A DNA stretch of 64,000 bases from Apodospora peruviana. Lineage: Eukaryota; Ascomycota; Sordariomycetes; Sordariales; Lasiosphaeriaceae. The DNA is taken from assembly GCA_033439685.1 (NCBI GenBank), contig JAUEDM010000007.1:2780501-2844500 (forward strand), in the 5' to 3' direction. The notes beneath the pieces are model-generated. The model saw nothing but the letters and a program-made list of their open reading frames with translations, was not told where the DNA came from and searched no databases. The translations under genes and the position numbers were made by a program. How positions within the stretch are numbered: the first letter of the stretch is position 1; every line of letters starts with the position of its first letter. This document shows, piece by piece, positions 34,734-45,474 of this stretch.

Positions 34734-34973
34734 CTAAGAACCCTGCGTGGCCTTTCCTTTGAAATGGGCGAACTTCGGTTCCTTTAAGGCTGCCACATCC
34801 GAATTGTAGGCGCGACGAAACTCGGCGATCCGATTATGACTCTCGTAAGCCTCCTTGTTCTGGGGCGGCAAGAAATGTCGAGGAATGCCCGACACTTGGC
34901 CCAATGACGTAGTCGCGTCTCCCTTCTCGTTGCCGCTCATCTCGTCGATTGCAAATTTGATTGACTTTGACAT
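34734..34973 (-). CDS. short hypothetical protein
   Basis: A 79-codon minus-strand frame (MSKSIKFAIDEMSGNEKGDA at the start; NKEAYESHNRIAEFRRAYNS in the middle). It is charged and protein-like with an ATG start but has no known domain. It sits 105 bases downstream of the next minus-strand frame and may be its continuation after an unrecognised splice or frameshift. Confidence 0.35.
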   Translation of the reverse strand: MSKSIKFAIDEMSGNEKGDATTSLGQVSGIPRHFLPPQNKEAYESHNRIAEFRRAYNSDVAALKEPKFAHFKGKATQGS

Positions 34974-35078
34974 CTCATGTTTGCCGAGAGGATGTTTGTT
35001 GATGTAAAGAAAGACTGCTCAACAGTCGGAACTCCTCCGCAAGTGGATTCAGCGTAGCCAAAAGATGGCTGCTGGGCA

Positions 35079-35630
35079 CTAACCCAAGACACGTCCGGCG
35101 GTCTGCCGAAGAACATCCTTGAGAAAGCCAGCAGCCTTCAAAGCGCCCAGGACCCTAGTCAAGGCGTAGGTGACCTCCATAATGGCGTAGCTAAGCAGCG
35201 GTCGGAGTTTCAGATCGTCCGTGTACAGCTCAATAATGTCTCCATGCTGTAGCACCGTGAAGCCCTCCTTATCCGGCGTCTGGAGGCGGTAGTTGGTTAA
35301 TCGGAGCTTCTTCAACCTTGTGTCGCTGCTCTTGAACGTCTTAGGGTTGACCGTCAGTTCGGTGTCCAGCTGTATGAACAAACGTTTTTTCGGGTTCGTC
35401 AGGACACGGTATAGGCCGCAAGCCGAAAAGATGTATGGTCCCTGGGTGGCCATACTGGCTTGATATGCCGGAGTATGAGGCGGGATCGGGACCCAAACCT
35501 GCCCATTCCAGGAATAGCCATTACGAGTCTCACCCAGAGTGGGTTCCCTCCAAGCCTGCTTCATGGTCTTAGCCTTCTTTTCGAGGAACTTGGCCTCGCT
35601 CTTGAACGGGCGCCCCTGAAACCCCTGGTC
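35079..35630 (-). CDS. hypothetical protein, unknown family
   Basis: The minus-strand frame is open from 35630; the first ATG is at 35564, giving 161 residues. Text such as YIFSACGLYRVLTNPKKRLF, TFKSSDTRLKKLRLTNYRLQ and VLQHGDIIELYTDDLKLRPL is regular and protein-like, and it ends KDVLRQTAGRVLG. Upstream of the ATG the frame continues naturally (KSEAKFLEKKAKT), so the true start or a splice site may lie further 5'. No domain is recognised. It lies between a LINE fragment and an oppositely oriented zinc-finger frame, a repeat-rich setting, so it may be part of an element. Confidence 0.45.
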   Translation of the reverse strand, partial: DQGFQGRPFKSEAKFLEKKAKTMKQAWREPTLGETRNGYSWNGQVWVPIPPHTPAYQASMATQGPYIFSACGLYRVLTNPKKRLFIQLDTELTVNPKTFKSSDTRLKKLRLTNYRLQTPDKEGFTVLQHGDIIELYTDDLKLRPLLSYAIMEVTYALTRVLGALKAAGFLKDVLRQTAGRVLG

Positions 35631-35704
35631 GGTTCAAGACCGCGGAAGTCCCCACCTATCGAACTACCTGACATTCAAGGGCCCGCGCGTGTTCGGTCGC
35701 CCAG

Positions 35705-35959
35705 TTGGCAGCGGCGGCTGCGGTGGATGAGAACAAGTTCCATTGTGACTTGTGTAATCTGTCGTTTGGGACCAAGCAAAGCCTCAACAACCATCGGAAC
35801 ACAGCCAAACACAAGAAAAAGGAGACGGAGCACTTAAACCCCTTTCTTTGCAACCCATGCAATTTCGGTTTAGCTAACAAGCAAAATCTTCTTCGTCACT
35901 GCAAACCGCCCCGGCATTCCAAGGCAGTGGCCTCCTACAAGGAGGAGGATCTTACTTAG
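35705..35959 (+). CDS. small two-finger C2H2/U1-type zinc finger protein or fragment
   Basis: A frame of about 85 codons holds two zinc-finger-like units: FHCDLCNLSFGTKQSLNNHR followed by NTAKH (C-x2-C-x12-H-x5-H), and FLCNPCNFGLANKQNLLRHC followed by KPPRH, same spacing. This is the matrin/U1-type variant with five residues between the histidines. There is no ATG at the start of the frame (it opens after a TGA near 35672), so it is probably an exon or a fragment of a longer protein. An acidic tail (YKEEDLT) ends it. Confidence 0.45.
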   Translation: MAAAAAVDENKFHCDLCNLSFGTKQSLNNHRNTAKHKKKETEHLNPFLCNPCNFGLANKQNLLRHCKPPRHSKAVASYKEEDLT

Positions 35960-36429
35960 TTAGCTACATGTAGGGTAAATCCCCATTTTACCTTTAATTT
36001 ATAGCCACTCAGCTACAACCTGAAGTCCGTGTAAACCAGTTTATGCGCATGTTCACCCGCTGGCCAGGAAGCGGTCAGCGGTAATTCGCGAATTGTAGCT
36101 GCGAGCTGCTCGGCCGGCCGTAGAGGTTGAGGCTCTGCGGCGGGTGAAGGGGTCCACAGCCTGACCGCGGTTGTCCATGGCATTGAGTGCCGAAGAGGTC
36201 CTGGCCGGGCGAACCGGTGTGGCAGGCGCGGACTGACCTTGTTCCATATATCTATAAGAAGGTAAGTACCTATATAAGCATAGGTAGTATAATAGTAGGT
36301 TTATAACTTATTGAGTGTACGAAGCAGAGCCAGTGTCTCCTCCTCCTCGGCGGGAGTCCGCTCATAACCGGGGTCGTGGTCCCGGTTGACATGAGACCCT
36401 TTGTACCTCAAGGACCTTTTATCATTTGC

Positions 36430-36775
36430 GTCAGATGAAGTGCTTGGTCAAACAGTTACACCGCGGTGCGGGAGCAGCAATGAGCTTTCCTGGTTAATAC
36501 TTCCACGACAAGTCGCGGGACGCCAACGTACTATGGTGTTCGCTCCGATTTAAAAACTACAACGATCGTGCCACTCTTCCGATGTCTGTCGAGTGGTCTC
36601 TCAACGAAGGCTTCGAGATCACGCACAAGGGTCTCCTATGCTAGGCGTCCATCCGACACTGCAGCAGAATTTACGCGGCTTTTGATGTTCGTTTCTTGAA
36701 GCGACCTTTGCCTTCATATTCTGGGCCATGAGACTACGAGCCGGGAACTACGATATGGCTCAGATTTGCTTCTGA
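36430..36775 (+). pseudogene. gene relic with several stops, unknown
   Basis: One plus-strand frame reads KCLVKQLHRGAGAAMSFPG, TAA, YFHDKSRDANVLWCSLRFKN, YNDRATLPMSVEWSLNEGFE, ITHKGLLC, TAG, ASIRHCSRIYAAFDVRFLKR, then TGA and DYEPGTTIWLRF. The coherent text over about 110 codons indicates a decayed gene. Family not recognised. Confidence 0.45.
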
Positions 36776-36799
36776 ATGTTAAGGGAGGTACGTCCTTGG

Positions 36800-38718
36800 A
36801 GTTAGGGGGAATGAGGGATGCCCAGTTTGAACCACAATTCGACATCCATGCTGGCGTCTCGACCAAAAGATTCCGACACAAAATCTAGGAGATCAATCGC
36901 CTGGATAGTAAGTACCCTCTGGATACTTCAAATTATTCTCACCTTTCTCTCTTCGCAGCATTTAAGCAGACGCGCATCCTGAGAGCAATAGTTCCTAGGG
37001 GGCTGCAAGCCATGAAAGGGGACGACCAAGTCAGGTTTCTTCACTAGCGGCTGCCCGGTCAGGAGACCGGGTGTTAGATTCAAGGAGATGGATGTTTGGT
37101 TGATCGAAAAGACGTCAAATATATCTCTAATACGAATGTCTAGTCGATAACGAATACCATGTCTATATGGAGGTGTGTTTTTGACAGGCAGCTGAAGTAA
37201 TCTTAAGGCTACCTTCAAAGGAGTACCTGGTAGTCAATAACTCTAGGCAAGTATATGGGTGCTACCGACTGGAATAAAACAGGCCGTAACTTGCTGGAGG
37301 TTATGGAAGCCTTGTATGCTCTTACACAAAAGGATCATCGAACTTTCAAATCTGCCTCCAGAAGTATTGACCATCAAAAGCTTTCTGTACATAATTTACG
37401 ACAATAAGCAGATCCTCTCAAATGAATGATAAAAAGTACAACTCTCAAAAAACGAGATAAGCAACGGGTCCCTTTTACTAAGATAAAATCCGGAAGAATG
37501 CCACGACCTGCATGTGGTGATGTGAATGATCCCTCCACAGCCAAACAGGCCAGAATCCAGCCCGTTATCATCCGCCGCTTCGTTGGAACCTGACGAAACA
37601 CATGATAAAGTGGCAAGCATCCCACAGACTGCCCATGATCTTTTATCTGCGCCGCCACTGGTGATCAAGGTGCGGCTGAGGTGAGACCGGGCTAGGAAAG
37701 TGGACGGACACTCCCAAGTTTTATAGTGACGTGCCTCGCGACCTTTGGAATGAGCAGACCGTGACCTGTGTAAGTCCAAAAAAATTACTGTACGTCATAT
37801 CGAAGAAACAAAGACCCAATGAGAGCGAGAGGCACAACTTTTTCCACCAATGATATCTCTAACTCCTCAAGAGCCTTTCATGGGCGCCATGTATTTCTTC
37901 GTAGCACAAGCAGCTTGCAGACACCATGAAACAAATAGGCAGCTGGCCCAGCATCACATGTGTGCATCACGATGCGCGTTCTGCTCTCCTTCCATTCGAC
38001 AGGGGTTGTGTTCCATTGTAATGCAAGAAATCCCGCCAACCATGAATCGACCTGGCGCCAAGACGTTGCATTGGAACCATCATCTCCGTGTAACGCTCAG
38101 ACGTTGGTCCTGAGCAAGCAGCCATGACTACCGCATGGAGGAGGCTCGGATGATGCCACGGAAGAACACACAAGTGGCCTGGTGAGCAAGGGCTAGTGAA
38201 TGGACAAGAATGCTGATTCATGGGCTCTGTTCTTCCTGGGGTGTGCAACTGTTAGCGTCGTGGTTGTACAAATGCCTGTACCCGAACTGGCCTTCCTGTC
38301 TCGTAGCCCCAAAGCAAGACAGGAGAGAGTTCTTGTAGGCCATGATTCGTGCAAATTCGCAACCGGGTTGTCGGAAATTCGAAATCCCTGGTGTAACTGC
38401 AGCCTGTGGAACCCGGGAACCGGAAGCACGAGAATCAGAGGTTGCAGGTCTACTCTACATGGGGCAGACGACGATCAGCTAACGCTATCCTGGATTCCGG
38501 GTCATGGAACGGCCACTGGCAACGGTCGAGCTGCCAGGAGACCAACTATAGCGGGTAGGTCCGGAGACCTATAGCGTTCCTCGGAAACGACGACCACGGA
38601 TCTAGCCTGGACTGTAGATCTGGTATATATTGAGTCGAGAATCCTTCGGAGGTCGTTGTGATGTTGGGTCTGCAAGTCAGTAGCCTGCTCTCATCGTGCT
38701 TCCTGAACAACCATCAAC
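36800..38718. other. intergenic, no supported gene
   Basis: Minus-strand frames at 37218-36928 (96 codons) and 37779-37396 (127 codons, start MDLHRSRSAHSKG) have no recognised motif, intron signals or compositional support. The last few hundred bases are the upstream region of the pectate lyase gene. Confidence 0.4.
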
Positions 38719-39607
38719 ATGTCCAGCAAAGTCCTCACCGTCCTCATCGCCTCGGCGGTTCTGGCCTCAGCCGCCACAACCAACACCAACCTCCAAACCA
38801 CCTTCCCCAAATCTTCCGGAACCACCAACCTCGCAGCAGTCAAGACTATCGCGGCGAAAGCCATCTTCGACGGCGGGATGTATCAGTGGGACCGCAGCCC
38901 ATCGACCTGCAAGGACCAAGCCGAAGGTGGCGACGCCGACGCAGTTTTCGTCCTCGAGGACGGAGCAACGCTCAGCAACGTCGTCATTGGCCCCAACAAC
39001 GGCGAAGGCATCCACTGCAAGGGCTCATGCACCCTGAATAACGTGTATGTCCCCTTTTTGCGTATAACCCTGTCCCTACTATCCCTTCTCTCCTTATACC
39101 CCCTGTCTCCTTTTTCCCCTTTATTCCCGACCCTCCTGTTTATTCTGCCTCTTCAAACAATTAACCCTTTCCTGTAAAAGATGGTGGACAGACGTCTGCG
39201 AAGACGCAGCCACATTCCAGCAGTCCTCAGGAACCTCGTACGTCAACGGCGGCGGCGCGCGCAACGCCGACGACAAGGTCCTGCAGCACAACGGCGGCGG
39301 CACGGTGGCCGTCAAGAACTTCTGGGTCAGCAACGTCGGCAAGGTGTATCGGTCGTGCGGCAACTGCGGGACACAGTACGCGCGGCACTCGACCTTCACT
39401 AATATCAAGGTGGATGACGCGTCGGTCGTGGCAGGCGTCAACAGCAACTTTGGCGACACGACGTACATTCGTGATTCGTGTGTATTGGACTCGAAGCTCT
39501 GCTGGGTGTATAATGGGAACAGTAACGGAGCGGAGCCGACCAAGATCGCTTCTGGGCCGACGGGGACGGCGTGTACAACTGCTGCTATCAAGACTTCGGG
39601 GTGTTGA
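38719..39607 (+). CDS. pectate lyase, polysaccharide lyase family 3
   Basis: Two exons (38719-39044, 39181-39607) join to 250 residues. Residues 1-18 form a signal peptide (MSSKVLTVLIASAVLASA). The catalytic domain shows AIFDGGMYQWDRSPSTCKDQ, VFVLEDGATLSNVVIG, GEGIHCKGSCTLNNVWWTDV, CEDAATF, GGGARNADDKVLQHNGGGTV and YRSCGNCGTQYARH, matching family PL3 throughout, including the conserved cysteine pattern. The protein cleaves polygalacturonate of plant cell walls outside the cell and needs calcium. The intron is 136 bases, longer than others here, pyrimidine-rich, and ends in AAAAG; joining at this site restores VWWTDVCED exactly. Length is normal for the family. Confidence 0.92.
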
Positions 39608-39699
39608 TTGAGGAGAGGTTCGGCGAGGGAGGGGAGGATATCGGTGTTCGTGTATATACGAGGGATTGTCGAGTAGGTTTCGATCTTGTATATAAGAGA

Positions 39700-41916
39700 G
39701 CTGATCTTGCTTTGCTGCCTGCCAGACTTGTGTGTTAGCAATCTGTTTGCATACATCGGCATCTCGAGAGTGGCAAACGTTATCCCTGTCCAGAAATACC
39801 CATCTCTTTGCCCGGAGCGTCCGCCATCTCCATCCATCAGCACAAAGCGGAACTCGGATCCATCCCTGAATGGCTGGCGGGTCTCTTTCCTTTTATTGGT
39901 CGCATCGTCATCCTCCTTATGCTCCTCCTCTTCCGGGAACCTGGGTGCTGTGGTCCTGTCGTAGTCACCCCTATAATACACCAAGATGGCGCGGTCAGCA
40001 ATTGGGTAGTTGGCATAGGCGCGCGGTAGGCATCAGGCCAAATAGTAGGTGGTTTGTGTTCAAGTTTCGCCATTTCTTCCAAAGCTGCCCTGCCACGCCG
40101 CTTGATACCAGACACAAAAGAGGTGTTGCTGGGAGACTTGGAGAGGATTTGGACGTGCCATCGGGACCCGACGACGACAGACGGGCGCCAGTATTCTGTC
40201 CCAAATGCAGCGTGGGAGATCACGGGGCAAGGCCAAGCCAGAGGCGCTCGCGGGAAGCGCGTGGAAGCGGAATTGTTTTGGATGGAGCCACGGCAAGCCC
40301 TACCTGGATCCAATCCACCAGCCCAGGCTTGTCAGGACAGTGCACACTTCAGGATGAAAGAGATAAGAGTCTGGTCATATCACGAACTTGCCCCCGCCTT
40401 TGGCAGGTCCTGGCTTTTGTCTCCCTTTGTCGAGCTGCCCTTGCCTGCGTGTGACGTCGATATTAAAATAGACTACCTAGCCTTTCGAGCCTCGACTGAA
40501 GAATGAAATCGACATACCTGCCGTCTGCTGTATCCGTACTGGTCGGGGCAAAGAGTGTTGGGAAAGGTTCGAGCTGCGAGAAGACCATCAGAGGAAGGCC
40601 CAAATCTATCCTGCTTGTGATTCATGTTCTCGGCTGCTTCGTTGGAATAGCCTCCGCCGCTGCCGCCGATGAAGAGATAGAGAGGAGCCAGAGCACTTTG
40701 AAGGCAGTCTTAAGCACCCGACGTCGCACTCTGCACTTTGCACTTTGCACTTTGCACTCGAAACTTGTGCCATAAAAACATAGCTACATGTAGTTCAACG
40801 ACCGGAATTGGACTCTCAACTCTACTATTCTTCATTGGCTCCAAGAGTTTGGGGACTCCAGCTACGTGGGTACCGGGTGTCCTGCTTGAAGGGCTGCCAT
40901 TTTTCTTCAACCCCGTGGCGAATTAATTATCGCATGCCAGGGAGGCCTCGCCAATACTTTGATGCGTGTATAATTAAAGAGGAAGATATCATAGCTTTGG
41001 CTTGGGGCCATGGTGACGATCGCGGTCATGGAACAGGGAGATCAGGAAAGGGTGTGTGGACAAAATGCCTAGAATGAGAGACCTGCACGTGCCTGTATAT
41101 TGTCAGGGGTGAGGGGCCCTGGTGGTCCTGGGGGGAAGGCAGAGAGAGTGTGTTGGAGAAAAAGATGCGAGCAAGGTCAATGCTTAATCTCTTGAAGAAG
41201 GGGCATAGCATGCTGATGTGCTATAGCGTCTCGGTCTTGTTGTAGCTGTGCAAGGCACCCCCTGGTAGTCTCGAGGAGATGTCTGTACAGATGGGCTTAT
41301 GCATAATGGTAGTACATGTACTTAACAGGAGGCCGCAGTCTTGCTTAACAAGCAGTAGAGGGGCCATGGGGCTCGAGGCGGGCAGCTTAGGCATAGTCAA
41401 AATCTTTCCATGCTGTTCCACAAGGGGTCCCGACGGCAAGGCTAGGGCATGAAGTGGCCTGTGGCCTGAGGACGTCCACTGACGCGCCCCGACGCGCCCC
41501 GTCGAGCTTATTTGTGGTAACCCCACTTGCCCTGATATAAAAGGTTGCGTGGGCCGTGAGGTTTTGAACCGCACAAGCACATAACTGGAGAAAATTTGAA
41601 ATATTATTGCCTTGCACCTTCCTCTCCCTCCTACTCTGAAGCAACAAATAGCACAAAACTGTTTTTACCCAGCAATACATTATCTGCTTCCTTCTTAAAG
41701 CTCTTCTGCTTTGCCTTGCGCTCTTATTCTTCGCCCGTGTCGCTGTCATGGACATCCCGCGTGCAGGCCTCTTTTCTTCACTACCTTCCGTGCTGCGTCC
41801 TCCTCACAGGCATCTATTTTGCACGCTCTCACTCCTCGGGACCTCCTTGTGCTGTGCCTTCTCTTTCTTCACCAGGCGCGCTGGTCTTCATTCTCCCGCA
41901 GTGTTTTCCCGGAGCC
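39700..41916. other. intergenic, no supported gene
   Basis: Overlapping frames around 39.8-40.5 kb on both strands lack motifs. A 90-codon frame at 40503-40775 runs into a 7-base repeat and is doubtful. A TATA-like TATAAAAG lies near 41535, about 380 bases before the next gene. Confidence 0.4.
40726..40759 (+). repeat. 7-base tandem repeat GCACTTT
   Basis: Three perfect copies plus flanking partial copies (GCACTCT before, GCACTC after). Confidence 0.8.
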
Positions 41917-42608
41917 ATGGAGGACATGGAATGCTACCAGTTCATCATCCCTTATTCGATCATGGTAGTTGCCATCACCATCAAAAACGTCCTCGACATT
42001 GGAAATCAGATTCTCGCAATTGCAGTAGCCCCGACAAACCCAGAACTTGCTGATGAGGTCCCTAAGGAAGGTCTCTCCACGCCCGTTAGTGAACTTCGCC
42101 GGGAACTTGCCAATCTTGGCCGTATAACGCCTGTGGAGCGAGATTTGATGCCGAATGAAGAGGTTGGTATACGAAAACTCGCCACCAATGGCATATCACC
42201 TGGTCCCAGTCTTTTGTTGGCGGCGTCCACTATCAACGAACATGGAGAGGGCGACAGCATCCGAGACAAGAGAGAGCGGATTGCAGACATCCATCTCGAT
42301 CTGATCAGTATCGAGGTTGATCTAGATACTCATCAGCAGATAGCAGTGTAAGTGGACAATATCCTCAAGTCACTGCCACTACGCGGTGGTGACTCAGTCC
42401 AGTGTCCAAGGCTAACAACATATCCAGGTACGCCATATGTGATCGCCTCCTCGAGCATGATGGCGGCAGTTCCGGATACATCATCTGTAACGATCACTAC
42501 CAAGCTTTGCTCGAAGTCACAGACACGAAGATATACCGGCTGCCGGTTCCCACCGTGCTCGCTCTTCACCTCCCCGACCGATGGGCACTGCATTATCCTG
42601 GACCATGA
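41917..42608 (+). CDS. hypothetical protein with one predicted membrane segment
   Basis: Two exons (41917-42347 and 42428-42608) give 203 residues. The start MEDMECYQFIIPYSIMVVAI follows a long pyrimidine-rich leader typical of fungal 5' untranslated regions. Residues 8-38 are hydrophobic (FIIPYSIMVVAITIKNVLDI) and may form a membrane helix or signal anchor. The rest is acidic and helical (VSELRRELANLGRITPVERD; ERIADIHLDLISIEVDLDTH). The donor GTAAGT and acceptor CCAG fit, and the splice gives QQIAVYAICDRLLEHDGG. No family recognised. A further open frame at 42733-43177 may be a later exon if the stop at 42606 is bypassed by another splice. Confidence 0.5.
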
Positions 42609-42732
42609 GACGCATCAAACCCTGTTTTACTTCACACACATTATTACCAACATGGACGGCCCGATACGGGACACAAGATCGATCAACCTGCTTTAAGCCC
42701 ACTCGGAACGAACCCTAGATTAGAATCATGTA

Positions 42733-43177
42733 GGATATCATCACACTTGACCAACCCTGTCGGACCAACACTGGATATCAAGGACAAACACAACCCCGGG
42801 ACGTTATTCCAGTCAATGTCAGTGGAAGCAGTGGCAATGCCATCGGTAATGCTATTCAGCTTGCAGCAGATGACAACTGGAAGCTCAAAAGCGGACTGCC
42901 GTCTCCGCATTTCACCTGGGCCTCCGATTCTCACGCCTCACGTTCTCCTTCTTCACGGGATGATATGGCCAACCAGCCTCCCCCGCAGCAGCAAACATGC
43001 AGGCTACAACGTGTTCATTGCTGTGGACAGCAGTACTCGGCGAGTCGTCCGTCCGCCCCTGCCCATCTAGACGGTACGTCACACTACCACCCACCATCAC
43101 CGTCCACTCACACCATCTCAGACTTTGTTCAAGAGGCCTTCCAGCCGAGCCAATGTGGTCTTGTAGTGCCTCGTTAG
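42733..43177 (+). other. open frame without start, possible exon
   Basis: A 148-codon open frame with natural-looking text (DIITLDQPCRTNTGYQGQTQ; VNVSGSSGNAIGNAIQLAAD), then Ser/Pro/Gln-rich sequence (DDMANQPPPQQQT). It has no ATG before the text begins. It could be an additional exon of the preceding hypothetical gene or a separate relic. Confidence 0.35.
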
Positions 43178-43676
43178 CAGCTTCAACTTTCCGAGCAAGA
43201 GCCGATGGACGAGGTTGACATGCCGCAAGAGGATGGCAACAACAGCATCATCAACAACAGCATCCTCAACAAGCCCACCCCACCCTTCACCAACAGTAAC
43301 CCCAAACTTCCTGTCCTGCTCAAAGACGGTCCTTATTTTACTCAGACGCATATACTTTCCATTCAATGAAGGCGAGGGCTGAGAACCGCAACAACAGCAT
43401 CCTCAACAAGCCCACCCCACCCTTCACCAACAGCATCCCCAAGGGCTTGTCCTGCCGGAACATGATGCGCAACGGCAAGGTCGCCAACATGCTGTCAATG
43501 GTTTTGTTGATGCGTGCATGGCATACCAGCGTCTCTTTTTCATTCTCAAGTTGCTTTACCTGCCAGCAGGTTTCATGGCTGTCGACTAACCACTTCACGT
43601 CGGCGACGATCAAGTGGCTGGGAGAGACCGTGGACGCCACTCCCAGGCGGGCTGCCCATCTGGCTGGAGTGGGCAA
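43118..43676 (-). pseudogene. coiled-coil protein relic with internal duplication
   Basis: Minus-strand frames 43676-43338 and 43366-43118 read VKQLENEKETLVCHARINKT, DSMLATLPLRIMFRQDKPLG and LLLGKLKLLTRHYKTTLARL, charged and heptad-like. A 40-50 base segment (AACAAGCCCACCCCACCCTT on the plus strand) occurs twice, at 43250-43296 and 43390-43436, so the two frames are partly copies of each other. No known domain is certain. Confidence 0.35.
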
Positions 43677-44111
43677 GCGCCGTCATCACTGTGATCTCTG
43701 GTCTGTTCATACTTGTGCAGCTTGTCAACATGCTGGCATCCCGAGGCGCCGAACCGATGGGGGACGGATCAGAGATCTACTTGACCCATCGGTTTGGCTA
43801 GAGGCCTGGGGCATCATCGTTACCGAGGCCATGGCGCCAATAGAATGGCCATCTGCACTACTGATTCAGTATCCATCATGGTGGTATGAGTCGAGCGGAT
43901 CGCACTGACGTCGAGGATCTCTTTGCCAGTGGCCACATTCAGGTGCTTGTTTGTGCCGCCACCAAGGATCACAAGCGGATTGCCTAAGGCCGACGTGCCT
44001 ACATTTTGAATCTGGCCATCTTGAAGGACCGAGGCTCGCCGATTTCAAAGGAAAGGCCACGCGGGGTTCTTAGGATGAATTATTTCCGGAGCGTCCTTAC
44101 GCTACCCTGGC

Positions 44112-44300
44112 GTGGAACGTCAAGGTGTCGGTCCCAAGCCCTGGGATCTCATGTACAAGGAGTTGATCAAGCTGACCCCGCCGAAGACCATCGTCAACTT
44201 TGAACTCTTGTGGCGCAACCCGCAGCCGAAGTGGGCGTCGCCGGGCGGGCGCGTCGTCAACATCGGCGACATGACGGTCTCCAAAGGCGGACTTGAGCCG
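44112..44300 (+). pseudogene. FAD monooxygenase relic, middle/C-terminal part
   Basis: Reads LTPPKTIVNFELLWRNPQPK followed by WASPGGRVVNIGD, matching the stretch that leads into the second FAD motif (GDAAH) of fungal FAD-dependent monooxygenases; after GD the text diverges. A near copy of the same segment lies at 49838-49920. The N-terminal part of a similar gene lies downstream at 44600-44990, so the order is inverted relative to a real gene. Confidence 0.55.
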
Positions 44301-44599
44301 CTCGGGCATGCGGACGTGGTACTTCCTCTTCCACATCGAGAACAAGCGGAGAGGACAAGAACAACACAAGAGGTCGAATGGATGATACTGGACGCAGCAG
44401 AGGCTATGGATTCGTACAGTGTCTTGACCTTCTCCTGATCCTTCAATTAAACACTTGCTAACATGGGAACCGACCAGACTGGCCTCCTGCCGAGCCGGTT
44501 GCCGAGAACCGGGTGGCACTGCCGCCTTCACCGTCCGTCCTGCCGTTCTGGGCCAACCCGGAGCACTACAGTCAACACGACCGCAGGCAGAGGACGAAT

Positions 44600-44990
44600 G
44601 GCAGGGGCTGCCACCAGCGGGCACCCGCCACCACAATCAGCCCAAGCCGAAGCCGCAGCCGCACTCATAGAGTGCGTCCGAAAAGGACACAATGCCCGTG
44701 TTCTCGAGCGCAATGCCGATATCAACACCGCAGGTATGTCGACAGAAGACATCCTGTCGGAGACTCAGCAGCTAATCAACAAATTTCTACGTGACATGTA
44801 ACTTCATGGGCTTCTCCGCAACCAAGTTCATGGAGCACTGGCCCGAGATGGCAAAGGTGTTCGGCGACAACTCCCTTCACAACTGCTGGATCAAGACCTT
44901 CAAGCATTCCGGCGAGCGCGAGGTCACCCCTCGGAATGTGGACGAGAGTCTCATCAACGCAGAGGCAGTTACACGATAAGCGGAGACGTG
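44600..44990 (+). pseudogene. FAD monooxygenase relic, N-terminal part with intron
   Basis: ALIECVRKGHNARVLERNAD then INTA is the end of the dinucleotide-binding fold of fungal FAD monooxygenases. A donor GTATGT follows at about 44733. After 70 bases containing a GCTAAT branch-like site, text resumes with FMGFSATKFMEHWPEMAKVF and NCWIKTFKHSGEREVTPRNV, exactly what follows in the family. The acceptor AG has been lost and one base inserted. The retained intron shows the copy arose by DNA duplication, not by retroposition. Family text stops near 44960, where unrelated sequence begins. Confidence 0.65.
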
Positions 44991-44999
44991 CTGTATAAT

Positions 45000-45180
45000 G
45001 CGAAAGCTGGCGCGAACTGGCGAGCCAATTCGGCGTCACCAAAAATGAGCGCGATATCCGCGTCGCAATCGATGCCAACTTCATGCAATTCTTCAACCGC
45101 ACTCAGGCCGAGACCACCAAACGGTGGACATACGAGACTGGGGACTGGCTTGTCGACTGGCTGGCTTCGATTGACTAGCT
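45000..45180 (+). pseudogene. gene fragment running into minisatellite
   Basis: A frame after a TAA reads WRELASQFGVTKNERDIRVA, IDANFMQFFNRTQAETTKRW and TYETGDWLVDWLASID to a TAG. The last twelve residues are encoded by the 12-base minisatellite, which therefore begins inside or directly next to the former coding sequence. Family not recognised. Confidence 0.4.
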
Positions 45181-45230
45181 TCTATTGACCGACTTCGATT
45201 GACTGGCTTGTTGACTGACTCTGTCTCGAC
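45140..45230 (+). repeat. 12-base minisatellite GACTGGCTTGTC
   Basis: Imperfect tandem copies of GACTGGCTTGTC/GATTGACTGGCTTGTTGA; same family as 2905-3110 (opposite strand). Confidence 0.7.
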
Positions 45231-45474
45231 CACTTCACTTGCGGGTATATCGTCCCCGGCTTCTGTCCGGCCGACACAACAAGTCGCTATTGGCGGCATC
45301 GCTCTCAGCCGGATCGCCGCAGCCCTGTCCCTGATGAGTACGGGCCGAGTAGGAACTCGAGAAGAAGAAGTTGTCGATACCAACACCAAGCGACGCCAAT
45401 AACCATCAGGGTTGCCAAATTCGTGGTCTGAAGACCGTGAACCGAGGCCACAACGTCGGCCAGCGCCTCATCCA

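Noticed and set aside
39121..39984. Minus-strand open frame of 287 codons
   Set aside because: It overlaps the intron and second exon of the pectate lyase antisense and shows no motif of its own.
41596..41916. N-terminal extension of the 41.9 kb gene
   Set aside because: The frame is open but has no ATG, is very pyrimidine-rich and Ser/Leu/Phe-dominated, as expected of a 5' untranslated leader.
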